From positions 22,983,591 through 23,047,590 of the forward strand of contig CM060078.1 in assembly GCA_030533445.1 (NCBI GenBank): a stretch of DNA of 64,000 nt, in the 5' to 3' direction. Position numbers and translations under genes: made by a program. A model generated the notes under the pieces. That model searched no databases and had not been told where the DNA came from. It saw only the letters and a program-made list of their open reading frames with translations. This stretch comes from Cyprinodon diabolis. Taxonomy: Eukaryota; Chordata; Actinopteri; Cyprinodontiformes; Cyprinodontidae. Below are positions 11,084-20,359 of this stretch, piece by piece (position 1 is the stretch's first letter; every line of letters begins with the position of its first letter).

Positions 11084-12133
11084 CCAGGCCCAGGGGGCCA
11101 GAGGCCCCAAGGGGCCAGGCCAACTTGGCCCCGCGGCCACGATCCATAGAGGGTAAGAGGCCCCAAGGGGCCATGATCCATAGAGGGTAAGAGGCCCCAA
11201 GGGGCCAGGTCAACTTGGCCCCGCGGCCACGACCCACAGAGGGCCTGAGGTCGTAAGGGGTCAGGCCAACTTGGCCCCGCGGCCATGATCCATAGAGGGT
11301 AAGAGGCCCCAAGGGGTCAGGCCAACATGGCCCCGCGGCCATTATCCATAGACAGTCAGAGGCCCCAAGGGGCCAGGCCAACTTGGCCCAGCGGCCACGA
11401 TCCATAGAGGGTCAGAGGCCCCAGGGGGCCAGGTCAACTTGGCCCCGCGGCCACGATCCATAGACGGTCAGAGGCCCCAAGGGGCCAGGCCAACTTGGCC
11501 CCGCGGCCACGACCCACAGAAGGCCAGAGGCCCCAAAGGGCCAGGCCAACTTGGCCCCGCGGCCGCAAGCCACAGAAGGCCAGAGGCCCCAAGGGGCCAG
11601 GTCAACTTGGCCCCGCTGCCACGACCCACAGAGGGCCTGAGGTCCTAAGGGGTCAGGCCAACTTGGCCCCGCGGCCATGATCCATAGAGGGTAAGAGGCC
11701 CCAAGGGGTCAGGCCAACATGGCCCCGCGGCCACGATCCATAGACGGTCAGAGGCCCCAAGGGGCCAGGCCAACTTGGCCCCGCGGCCACGACCCACAGA
11801 AGGCCAGAGGCCCCATAGGGCCAGGCCAACTTGGCCCCGTGGCCGCAAGCCACAGAAGGCCAGAGGCCCCAAGGGGCCAGGTCAACTTGGCCCCGCGGCC
11901 ACGACCCACAGAGGGCCTGAGGTCCTAAGGGGTCAGGCCAACTTGGCCCCGCGGCCATGATCCATAGAGGGCCAGAGGCCCCGAGGGGTCAGGCCAACTT
12001 GGCCCCGATCCATAGAGGGTCAGAGGCCCCAAGGGGCCAGGCCAACTTGGCCCCGCGGCCACGACCCACAGAGGCCCCAAGGGGCCAGGCAAAATTGGCC
12101 CCGCGGCCATGATCCACAGAGGGCCAGAGGCTC
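11084..12133. repeat. 56-bp GC-rich minisatellite, ~19 units, 280-bp higher-order period
   Basis: The unit contains GGCCCCAAGGGGCC, GGCCAACTTGGCC and CCGCGGCC, followed by 'acgatccatagagggtcaga'. It is about 56 bp and repeats about 19 times with substitutions. A block of five variant units recurs at 280 bp (about 11433-11712 against 11713-11992), including the variants 'gcaagccacagaagg' and 'gaggtcctaaggggtcagg'. Each unit has two self-complementary stretches able to form hairpins. The unit resembles the subterminal sequence of the transposon ends at 11060 and 17450, so it probably grew from there. Long open frames on both strands are by-products of the composition. 56 is not a multiple of 3, so no codon-periodic protein repeat is favoured. 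Confidence 0.9.
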
Positions 12134-12144
12134 TCAATCATTAT

Positions 12145-12385
12145 TATCAAAGCTAATTCTCAAATTGGATGGATCACACAACCTCACTCACATATTCTTT
12201 ATCAATTATTAAAGGTTGTTTCTGAATTTTGATCACAGAACTTAATGCAAATATTCTTGATTGATTGACAAAGCTCATTCTCAAATTTTGATTACACAAC
12301 CTTACTCTGACAAATAATCATTATCAAAAAGCTCTATCTCGAATTTGGATCACAGAATCTCACTCAAGTATTCTTAGCTGTGCCC
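12145..12385. repeat. Degenerate ~58-bp tandem repeat, four units
   Basis: Four diverged units share the order 'aaagctcattctcaaattttg', 'atcacacaacctcactca', 'atattctt' and 'atcattatca'. They start near 12149, 12211, 12268 and 12327. They lie just after the GC minisatellite but differ from it entirely in composition. Confidence 0.6.
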
Positions 12386-12540
12386 CTCCCCCATCGAGTC
12401 TTTCATAAACCGGTCTGTTCTTTTAGAATCTCCTCATTTGGTATTTTGAACTCGTGAGAGACTGCTCAAAGTTTGGTTTCCTTTCCCTCAGTTCAGACTC
12501 AGAGATAATTTGAAATCATTCAACAAGAAGTTTAACGTGC

Positions 12541-12563
12541 GCACACACACACACACACACACA
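12541..12563. repeat. (CA)n microsatellite, short
   Basis: Eleven to twelve CA dinucleotides. Confidence 0.9.
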
Positions 12564-12599
12564 CTTGAGTTGAGCATTACTTGGAAATTCTTATATTTT

Positions 12600-13310
12600 C
12601 CATTTTGCTGTTACTATCAGCATCTTCCCATTTTGTCCTTTTCTTTCGAAAAAGTTTACAGTCTGACATTTGTCACTGCTGTCAGTTAATAACTTTTTGG
12701 TCTTTGACCCATTTTGTCATTTTCTCGATTCGATCGTCACTGACCACTCTCTCCTGTCTGGCAGACATCGTTGCTGCCATCATAGCTAGCAAGCTGCCTG
12801 CAGATAGCAACATTTTGGTGTCCTTTGTGAAAATATTTAGATAGAAGAAAAAAGTGCACAAAGTTGTACAATTATTATCTTTTCAAAATATTTGTTTCAC
12901 TGTCAGTGTGATTGACCGACTTTGCCGCTAGATTTCGTGTCTTTTGGCCATACCTGGCTAGCGACTAAAAACATCATTTAGCGACTTTTTGGTTGTGAAG
13001 ATAAGTGGTAAAAGCAGATCTGCCTGTTGGTCTTCCCACATTTTGCCATTTGGTACTTTGCACTCTTGTTGGTCACTCCAAGGCATTTGTCCCTGCCTTC
13101 AGCTAGTCACTTGGCTCTTTTGGAATATATTTCACTGTAATTGGCTCTCTCTCTCTTTCTCCTCAGTACAAATCAGTCTGTTCCCTTGCCATTTAGACAT
13201 TTTCTTGATTCGATCATCACTGACCACTCTGCTCTCCTGCTGTCTATCAGACGAATCAGTTGATTCTCTGCTCTCAATTGTCTATGCTAGTAAGCTGTTA
13301 TTCTCTGCTT
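12600..13310. repeat. Diverged ~470-bp tandem duplication
   Basis: The stretch 12720-12800 ('cgattcgatcgtcactgacc', then a 'ctagcaagctg' block) is matched at 13195-13300 ('tgattcgatcatcactgacc', then 'ctagtaagctg'). Similar upstream cores ('cttcccattttgtcc'/'cttcccacattttgcc', 'catttgtc') are also offset by about 470 bp. The copies are well diverged. This fills the spacer 5' of the hAT transposase. No coding meaning was found. Confidence 0.45.
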
Positions 13311-13395
13311 TGGAGTGTTGATGCTGGGTTGCTAGTTTTCTAAATCACCTCACACACTTGAAGGAAGCAGCACCGATCATAAACACACAAACAAA

Positions 13396-13396
<1 letters not shown>

Positions 13397-13471
<75 letters not shown>
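13397..13471. repeat. (CA)n microsatellite
   Basis: About 37 uninterrupted CA units, about 60 bp before the likely original start codon of the hAT transposase. Confidence 0.97.
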
Positions 13472-13474
<3 letters not shown>

Positions 13475-13561
13475 TTGGTTTATCTGTTGTGATAGGCAAA
13501 GAGCCAATGTGCAAAGAAAGAAGGGAAATATGGATCATAAACGTTTAAGTGGAGGAGCTAG

Positions 13562-16093
13562 AAAAAAATTCAGCAAGAAAAGAAAAAAAAGGAATCAGTT
13601 TTACTTGAGAGTGTTCCAAATATCTCCAGCTTCTTCAGTACAAAGACATCTGCTGAAAGCAATTCTATAAATGCTACTGCAAATTCAGCTAAGGTTAGCA
13701 ATGCACCTGAGCTAGCATGTAGCTCCCAAGATCCTGAGACCACTACAAGTGTAGACACTGAACCAAATGCTTCTGATGCTTATGATTCAACCAATTCAGC
13801 AGTAGCCAGTTGCTCGGATGAATGTGAGGTCACTGCACCTCTGGACAGCATAGAAAATGAGCTGAATCTTTCTTCAACACCATCTACAGTGACAACTCTA
13901 CCTAGTGATCCCGCTAAATGGGCTGAGACCCTCACTGAGTCAATGACGGAAGTTCTTATTCAAAGAGGTGCAAAATCATTTCACAACCGTCACAGCCATT
14001 ATCCAGCTTCTGTGAGGAACAGTGGGCTAGGAGGCAAAACCCGATGCCTAAACAATGAACATTTTACTTCACACTTGCCCAATGGACAACGAGTACAAAG
14101 AGAGTGGCTGATGTACTCTCCCTCTACTGGTAATGTTTACTGCTTTGCATGCAAACTGTTTTCCCCAAAAACGCATTCTTTTGTGACAGGCTATTGTGAT
14201 TGGAAACACTCAGAAAGATTTGGTGAACATGAGCGAAGTGCTGAGCACATAACCTGCATGCAAGCAGTCTTGAACCGCGCCAAAGGTGCCACAGTTGATG
14301 CAGACCTGTTCAAACAGTTTCAGGCAGAGAGCAGCTATTGGAGGCAGGTGTTACAAAGAGTTGTTGCAGTCATTAAATTCCTTGCAGAAAGGGGCCTTGC
14401 ATTTAGGGGTAAAAATGAATCGTTAGGGTCTCCTCTCAATGGGAACTACCTTGGTATTCTGGAGGTCCTGGCTGAATTTGATCCCTTTCTAAAGGATCAC
14501 ATCAGAAAGTTTGGGCAGATGGGTCGAGGTAATACCTCATATCTGTCCTCCACCATTTGTGAGGAATTCATTGAATTGATGGGTGCAAAAACCAAACAGG
14601 CTATAGCAGATGAACTGCAAGCAAGTAAATACTACTCTATCATTGTGGATTCAACCCCAGATTTATCTCATGTGGACCAATTGACCTTCATATTCCGTTT
14701 TGTTAGCAAAGAGGGCAGTGTTGTTGAACGCTTTGTGGGTTTTGAGCCCATTACTAGCCATACAGGTGAAAGTTTGGCTAACTGTGTCATGTCTGTGTTG
14801 GAAAATCTAGGGTTAGAGCTGTCAAATTGCAGGGGGCAGGCTTATGATAATGCCAGCAACATGGCAGGGAGGTATAATGGGTTGCAGGCTCACTTAAAGA
14901 AAAGCAACCCATTAATACACTATATTCCATGTGCAGCTCACTCTTTGAATTTGGTGGGAGTCAACAGCATTGACAGATGTGGAAATGAAGTCTCTAAGTA
15001 TTTTGACTTGATTCAGTCTATTTACAACTTCACAACTGCATCCACACACCGATGGGACAGGGCATTTGGCAATTCCAACATAGATCTCACACTTAAAGCT
15101 TTATCCAACACGCGTTGGAGTTGCTGTGCAGAATCTACCAAAGCACTGTGGCAGAACTACAGTAAAATAAAAGCAGCATTACAGGTTATTTCCACTGATG
15201 ACACACAGAAACGAGACACACAAACTGAAGCTGACAGTCTAGTGCGGAAGCTGGATTCACTTGAGATGGCCTTCATGGCAGGCTTTTGGGACACTGTTCT
15301 GTCCAGATTTCAGGCCACAAGTCTGCAACTTCAAAAAGCAGACATGGACCTTGGTACAGCAGTTAGATTGCTGCAATCTCTGCGCACCTTTGTTCTCTCC
15401 CAAAGAGATCTATTTAATCATTTTGAGCAGAAAGCCTTAAACATGTTGGGTGGCACCCCATCTTACAGGGCTGAACGGATGAGGAAACGTAAAAAGTTTG
15501 CTGATGAATCAGCATCCCCAGATGTTGTGCTTGAGGGAAGGCAACTGTTTCAAATAGAGACATTTATTGCCTCTATTGATCAACTGAGTTCAAGCCTTAA
15601 TCACCGTCTGGAGGCCTACAAACATCTGAACAATTTGTTCAGTGTCCTTTTCTCTTTGGATACAGAGTCCAATGCTTCAGTCCTTCACAAGGCCAAGATT
15701 ATCACTGAATCATACCCATCTGACCTCAATGAAAGTCTTGGACAGGAGCTTATACAGTTCAAATCTTTTATACAGCTCAACAACACTGATGAGGAGAGGA
15801 CCCCTTCAGGACTGCTCAAAACAATAATACATTTTGGACTACAACCTACGTTTCCTAATACATACATTGCGCTACAGATTTTTCTCACTCTACCGGTCAG
15901 TAACTGTGAGGGAGAACGCTCATTCTCTCTTTTGTCAAGAGTAAAAAATGAGCTGCGCACAAGAATGACTCAGAAAAGATTAAATGCGTTATCTCTAATG
16001 GCAATTGAGAGTGAGCTGACAAGAGAGTTGGACTTCAATGATGTGGTGGATGATTTTGCAAAATTGAAAGCACGAAAGAAACCCCTTGCTTAA
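13562..16093 (+). CDS. hAT transposase, ZMYM1-like (TTF zinc finger, DUF4371, hATC dimerisation)
   Basis: A long intact frame; the stretch from the GTG at 13889 alone gives 734 residues. Numbered from there, a TTF-type zinc finger lies at about 70-125 (REWLMYSPSTGNVYCFACKLF, Cys85 and Cys88). The RNase H-like catalytic domain follows: Asp254 in IIVDSTPD, Asp320 in GQAYDNASNMAG, and the conserved C-x2-H in IPCAAHSLNLV (348-351). The C-terminal dimerisation domain is at about 671-710 (SNCEGERSFSLLSRVKNEL). This is the architecture of ZMYM1-like proteins and hAT transposases, which cut and paste DNA at 8-bp targets. The frame is open upstream to 13562. An ATG at 13530 in another frame gives MDHKRLSGGARKKF, the usual opening of this family. 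Joining the two needs a one-base slip in the A8 run at 13583-13590. The stop TAA lies inside the TTAA where a MITE inserted. Catalytic residues look intact, so decay is recent. Confidence 0.88.
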   Translation, partial: KKIQQEKKKKESVLLESVPNISSFFSTKTSAESNSINATANSAKVSNAPELACSSQDPETTTSVDTEPNASDAYDSTNSAVASCSDECEVTAPLDSIENELNLSSTPSTVTTLPSDPAKWAETLTESMTEVLIQRGAKSFHNRHSHYPASVRNSGLGGKTRCLNNEHFTSHLPNGQRVQREWLMYSPSTGNVYCFACKLFSPKTHSFVTGYCDWKHSERFGEHERSAEHITCMQAVLNRAKGATVDADLFKQFQAESSYWRQVLQRVVAVIKFLAERGLAFRGKNESLGSPLNGNYLGILEVLAEFDPFLKDHIRKFGQMGRGNTSYLSSTICEEFIELMGAKTKQAIADELQASKYYSIIVDSTPDLSHVDQLTFIFRFVSKEGSVVERFVGFEPITSHTGESLANCVMSVLENLGLELSNCRGQAYDNASNMAGRYNGLQAHLKKSNPLIHYIPCAAHSLNLVGVNSIDRCGNEVSKYFDLIQSIYNFTTASTHRWDRAFGNSNIDLTLKALSNTRWSCCAESTKALWQNYSKIKAALQVISTDDTQKRDTQTEADSLVRKLDSLEMAFMAGFWDTVLSRFQATSLQLQKADMDLGTAVRLLQSLRTFVLSQRDLFNHFEQKALNMLGGTPSYRAERMRKRKKFADESASPDVVLEGRQLFQIETFIASIDQLSSSLNHRLEAYKHLNNLFSVLFSLDTESNASVLHKAKIITESYPSDLNESLGQELIQFKSFIQLNNTDEERTPSGLLKTIIHFGLQPTFPNTYIALQIFLTLPVSNCEGERSFSLLSRVKNELRTRMTQKRLNALSLMAIESELTRELDFNDVVDDFAKLKARKKPLA

Positions 16094-16225
16094 AGGTGCA
16101 CTGTGTAAGATTTTTAGGTTATTTCCAGAATTCACCCATTCACTAATGTTAGGCTACCTGTTTTCATGAATACTTACCACCACCATAAAATTCTAAGTAT
16201 CCATTATGACTTGGAGAATTGCACT
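16091..16225 (+). mobile_element. TTAA-target MITE, left half, inserted at the transposase stop
   Basis: From TTAA (16091-16094) the sequence reads AGGTGCACTGTGTAAGATTT, continues 'cttaccaccaccat' and 'cattatgacttgg', and then breaks off at about 16225 into unrelated sequence. From memory this is the left half of a widespread fish MITE that ends in TTAA. The right half is missing. Because TTAA supplies the stop codon, insertion did not alter the encoded protein. Confidence 0.55.
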
Positions 16226-17066
16226 TTCGCCATTTCTGGGAAGTGTCACCTGGATTGTGAAGATAGGATTGACTTTAGGCAGAAGCTTGGTGCTTTCTCT
16301 GGCAAACCGAACCTCAAGCTTCATTCTCTGCAGCTTTGCATTCTTGTGCAGACTTTCATCCACAAGGAACTTTTCAACTTCCCCACTATCGTGAAGGGGC
16401 CATAAAAAGATTTCAGTGTGTCCAGCATGTCTAGTCTCTTACTCTCCTTTCTTTGAGCCATCTCTTGTTTCTCATCTGCCCTAGTCTCGAATTTTGCCTT
16501 CATGAATTTACTTCAGTTGAGTTCAACCTCCCTTTTTGCTTGTGCTGCTGCCTTGAAACCTCTGAAGCTCCTGGCACTTCTGTAAAATTATTGACCTATT
16601 GACTGCGTTCAGTGTGCCCAACTTCTTCAGTTTGTAGTCCACCTTGCCACATTGTCTCTCCATCCCAATGTTGTGCACAGGGGTGCCATCAATGTTACTA
16701 GCCTGTTCACTGACAGGGTCCATTGGGAAGGTCTCCTCATCCATCCTCTGCCTGGCCAGGACAGTCTTCAGATGGGGCAGCATGAGATCTGTCAGCTGCT
16801 TCACTTCATCCAAGTATTCGGCAGCCACGTCTGACACTGAGTTCAGGACATGTCCAGTGCCTGTCCAGCCACTATAGCATTCTTGGAAATGGGCTATCTT
16901 GACCTGCATGCAGCCCTTGTACCATGAACTGGCCTACACCTTTCTTTGTGGTGCTCTCCGATGCATGTTATCATTTTACCTTTCTCCTTCTCCTCAAGCT
17001 TAACCACAAATAGATACAGACCTTGAGCCTCAATTTGCTGCACAGCTGCCGTTATGCCAAAGTGTT
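16215..17066 (-). pseudogene. Unidentified conserved gene, decayed, antisense to the hAT transposase
   Basis: Minus-strand coding remnants run downward from 17066: HFGITAAVQQIEAQGLYLF, then the 128-codon frame 16523-16909 (YLDEVKQLTDLMLPHLKTVL, FPMDPVSEQASNIDG, ERQCGKVDYKLKKLGTLNAV). KFETRADEKQEMAQR follows, and after a frameshift near 16395, FLVDESLHKNAKLQRMKLEV and ARESTKLLPKVNPIFTIQVTLP. The order and composition (charged helices, a GKVDYKLKKLG core, a beta-rich end) look like one protein broken by at least two frameshifts and stops. I have seen this type of sequence as repeated 'uncharacterized' fish proteins but cannot name it. It could be an accessory gene of the transposon or a captured gene. 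It ends where the MITE half stops. Confidence 0.5.
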
Positions 17067-17202
17067 TTCCTAAGATATTATTTTATTTTTAATGATAGAA
17101 GGGAGGAAAAGGGGGCAAAAATCATGTCCGATTTAGTTTTTTGGGTGGGGTGGGGGGTTTATTTCATGATAGCTACCAACTTCCAATACATAATATCTCT
17201 CA

Positions 17203-17501
17203 AATGACCCAATGCACCATCACTGAAGTGGGCATAATCATTTTCCAAAATGTTTATTTTTAGGCCATTTATCCCCTCCCCCTGTGTCTGTGTGAAACCT
17301 GTGCTTGTCAGTGTCTGTGTGGTATACCTAATATTGTGTGTGCAGTATGTGCACTCTTCTGTACAGGACAGTGTGCATGTCTGTTCACAGTATACAGTAT
17401 TTCTTGCATAGTGCGTGCGTGTGTGCGCCCGCACGCGCGGGGGGTTGAGGGGCCAAGACCATGTCAGGCCCAGGGGGCCAAAATTTCTTAATCCGCCCCT
17501 G
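17203..17501. repeat. 300-bp direct repeat, copy 1 (transposon right end)
   Basis: Nearly identical to 18417-18717; the only difference seen is one GT unit in the 'gtgcgtgtgtgcg' run. It ends in the hAT-like terminus CTTAATCCGCCCCTG and holds a GC hairpin-like stretch (CGCCCGCACGCGCGGGG) at about 17427-17443. Confidence 0.85.
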
Positions 17502-17521
17502 TGCACAACACTGTACCTGCT

Positions 17522-17632
17522 CACGAGAGGGAACGCCTATTAAACGTGAGTGAGAGCATGCACAAGCCCATTTCTCCTCTTCCACGTGCTGTTTACAAGT
17601 TGCTGTTTGCATCGCTCATACAAGCTTACTTT
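17522..17632 (-). repeat. Divergent fragment related to the MITE at 55444
   Basis: About 110 bp matches the reverse complement of the interior of the MITE at 55444-55656. Shared blocks include 'gagagcatgcacaagccc', 'catttctcct' and 'ctgtttgcat'. The TTAA ends and terminal repeats are not recognisable here. It directly follows the transposon end at 17501. Confidence 0.5.
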
Positions 17633-17779
17633 CCAAAGGAAGATTTGCAATTTTTCCACTATGTCAGACTCACCAAGGGTAAGTGAAAATGGGAACAAGC
17701 ACGTAAGACGGCCTAACGTAAATATATCACCAATGATTGACAATTAGGAGGACCAATTATTTTAATGATCCACATGGAA

Positions 17780-18290
17780 AAAGAACATCCTCTAATAGCA
17801 GAATGAAATCATTCAAAAGCAGAGCCTGTCTGCTCTTCCAAAAAGAGAAATCCCTGTATTTGATGGCAACCCACTAAGGTACCACACCTTTATCAGAGCA
17901 TTTGAAAATGGAGTAGAATGTTACGGGAATAACTATGATTAATTGTACTTCGTTGAGCAATATACTATGGGTAATACAAAGTAGCTTGTGAGAAGCTGTC
18001 AATATATTGATGCATATTTTAAAGCAAAGGCTTTAGTAAAGTAGCATTATGGAAATGTTATCAGCCTATATTGTTAGAGCGCTGTCATTGCCACAGGAAT
18101 GCAATATTTTTCTTCACAGCTGTGTGGAAAAAATATAGTACCTACAAGACTTTGACACACCCTCTAGCATGCTGGAAGTCATAAGGAAGTTACCTTGCAA
18201 ATGAAAGACCATTGGAGGAGCTGTGTCTGAGATTTGCATGAAAAATATTTATTGACATCACAGACTTTGTTGAAACGAAAGTTATGATAC
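17780..18290 (+). pseudogene. BEL/Pao-like retrotransposon gag (DUF1759-type) relic
   Basis: The plus strand shows [19 protein letters not shown] and RAFENGVE at about 17835-17918, then YFVEQYTMGNTK, LVRSCQYIDAYFKAKALVK and HYGNV. Further on come RALSLPQECN, YLQDFDTPSSMLEVIRKLPC. In-frame stops and frame changes separate these blocks. The FxGxPLxYxxFxxxFxxxVE core followed by YLxQYTxGxxxELVRSC is the hallmark of the DUF1759 region of BEL/Pao polyproteins. The remainder (protease, RT) is absent. A possible upstream start (MSDSPRVSENGN) lies at about 17662. It is an old fragment caught between the two 300-bp direct repeats. Confidence 0.6.
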
Positions 18291-18416
18291 TTTCTGATCC
18301 AGCGACGCAGGCGTAGGTGTTAAATTTAGAGCCAAGGTGTGAATTGAGCTTGAGTTAGGTTCATGCATTTACCCGTAACGGTTAGTTTACATGTGGTGTC
18401 AGGGTTAGGCTGTCCT

Positions 18417-18717
18417 AATGACCCAATGCACCATCACTGAAGTGGGCATAATCATTTTCCAAAATGTTTATTTTTAGGCCATTTATCCCCTCCCCCTGTG
18501 TCTGTGTGAAACCTGTGCTTGTCAGTGTCTGTGTGGTATACCTAATATTGTGTGTGCAGTATGTGCACTCTTCTGTACAGGACAGTGTGCATGTCTGTTC
18601 ACAGTATACAGTATTTCTTGCATAGTGCGTGCGTGTGTGTGCGCCCGCACGCGCGGGGGGTTGAGGGGCCAAGACCATGTCAGGCCCAGGGGGCCAAAAT
18701 TTCTTAATCCGCCCCTG
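18417..18717. repeat. 300-bp direct repeat, copy 2
   Basis: Second copy of 17203-17501, in the same orientation and ending at the same CCGCCCCTG terminus. The two copies bracket 915 bp of much more decayed sequence, so the duplication or conversion is younger than its spacer. Confidence 0.85.
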
Positions 18718-20110
18718 ATCTGAATGATAGGTTAATAATCTATTGTTTATTATTTAACTGTCTAAATCACCCTTAAACCAGACACTGAAAAAAGCCCTAA
18801 CCAAATACTCAAAAAAAAAAAAAATTAGAAATGTATTTGTTTGATCAGCATTGACATAGTCTCACACAGGAGAAACCAACTGAATGCTGTTGTAAGAATG
18901 ACATTCTGCGGGCAGTTAACTATAAAAACAATTTAGATTTAAATTTTTCCAGGAAATAAGTAAAGAATAAAAAATAATCAGTCCATGACATCAACTACAA
19001 TAAATGCCACAGGAAGTCATCATATTAGAAGGATTATTTTTGGTATAAATCATTTTGATAACTTAAAAGTAATGACACATGTGTATAGTAAAAAAAAAAC
19101 TTTATTTTGGCAATATTGCACTCATTGCATGATTTAAAAAAAATATGAGGGCTGTCATAGTGCCTGTGCTGCTGAATAGTGAGCAATGAATGAAGCATCA
19201 ATTAAAGAACCTTTAGGCAAAGCAGGGGGTTGGAAAGCTTCATTGCTTTGTGAGGGTTAATGTTTGGCCATCACTAGAACAGAATCTGGATATAGATGCA
19301 GGAATACTGAGGTGATTGGTACTGGAATGTAGAAAATAATGAAAATAAAGTAATAACACTAAATAAAAAGTTTGGCTACCCCTTTCCTCCCCCAAGTCAG
19401 GTTAATGTGTACTTTTCAAAACTCTCACACATGCGTGAACGCTGGCACCCAGCGCCCATGCATCAAGCTCTGCTCTCCACACTAAGGGCAGCAGACATAC
19501 AGAGACTCTGCTCACCATCACCAAGTTACATCTCTAATAACATGTAGTTTGATACGGCTCTGGGATGGTTTTAGTTTCCTCACACATTATTTTGGTCCTC
19601 ACACAAAACATTTCTTATTGATAAATTCTTAAGAACAATCATCAATAAATTTTTCATTTGTTGAGTATTACATTATATATCATATTTGCACAGTACCCTT
19701 TGAATGTTTGATATTACACCACACATTTTCTGGATGTGGTTTTAAACCTTGTTTGGACTTTAATGAAATATATAAAATCAAAATACTTCTGATTGATTTG
19801 TGCAGATACATGAGATTTATTGGATTTCTGATTTCTGTTCAGAAGACAATAACTATAATCTAGAAAGCTGGTGCTAAATCATCCACTATCAGGCTGGTAA
19901 TCCAGGCTGGTAATCATACAGAGAGCTGACCCTCTGTGTAAAACACAGAGAAAAATAATGCCACATATTTATTTGACTTTTATTTTTATCAACTATTGTA
20001 AACAAATATATTATAAATTTTATAAATTATATAATATATTATAAATAAATAATATAATAAATAAATATGATATATAATGTTTTTGAAAAATAAAAATGAA
20101 TAACGGGGGT
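18718..20110. other. No recognisable gene; region 3' of ninj2
   Basis: AT-rich sequence beyond the last ninj2 terminal exon. No further copy of the ninjurin exon, LINE or SINE was recognised. AATAAA on the minus strand (20111-20116) precedes it. Confidence 0.55.
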
Positions 20111-20116
20111 TTTATT
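20111..20116 (-). terminator. Poly(A) signal AATAAA for terminal exon 4d
   Basis: AATAAA on the minus strand, about 80 nt downstream of the stop of the last ninj2 terminal exon. This fits a short 3' UTR. Comparable signals lie about 190 nt after exon 4b (22809-22814) and about 335 nt after exon 4c (20666-20671). None was seen close behind exon 4a. Confidence 0.45.
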
Positions 20117-20195
20117 ATTGCAAAGCTGCACAGCACAGTTAATAATATGGAGAAAAAAAAGGATTTCAAAAACTGCTGCACATCTGACATTTGAA

Positions 20196-20359
20196 TCAAT
20201 GTATGCGCATCATCAGCCATGGGAAGTATCCAGTCCGCTGCATGCCAAACGTGCTGATGAAGCAGTTGAGAACCGTTGTGATGAAGACTATGATGGTTGT
20301 TACATTGTTAAGGTAGTCCAGACGCCTTTGGAGAGTGGAGTTGTTCAGATCTCGACGGC
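20196..20359 (-). CDS. ninj2: Ninjurin-2-like, alternative terminal exon 4d
   Basis: 164 nt: two bases completing a split codon, 53 codons and TGA. The acceptor is 'tgcatttgcatgtag' (AG at 20360-20361). The protein reads RRDLNNSTLQRRLDYLNN, then the second membrane helix TTIIVFITTVLNCFISTFG, then MQRTGYFPWLMMRIH. This matches the C-terminal exon of NINJ2 (linker, LNN motif, helix, FG-x-x-[KR]-TG tail). It is the most distal of four tandem versions. The splice phase (1) equals that of the exon 3 donor, so direct joining keeps the frame. Ninjurins oligomerise in the plasma membrane and drive membrane rupture or cell adhesion; this exon supplies the second transmembrane segment. Confidence 0.85.

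Larger units (their letters stand above)
11053..17501 (+). mobile_element. Composite hAT-superfamily transposon complex
   Basis: The left boundary (CATAGGTGGATTAATGACC, then GGCCCAGGCCCAGGGGGCC) resembles the reverse complement of the right boundary at 17501 (CAGGGGCGGATTAAG..., then GGCCCCCTGGGCC). Between them lie a GC minisatellite, a spacer with degenerate tandem repeats, a hAT transposase in the plus orientation and a decayed minus-strand gene. CAGGGGCGG ends are common in fish hAT elements. I could not find a matching 8-bp target duplication (CTGACTGT or GACTGTCA on the left against TGCACAAC on the right). The two ends may therefore not come from one insertion event. Confidence 0.45.

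Noticed and set aside
11084..12133. CRISPR-like array
   Set aside because: This is a contiguous minisatellite with no spacers of unique sequence, in a vertebrate genome.
11062..12137. Several long open frames on both strands (up to 142 codons) with Pro/Gly/Arg-rich repeats
   Set aside because: They arise from the GC-rich 56-bp minisatellite, which lacks stop codons by composition. The unit is not a multiple of three and no frame is favoured.
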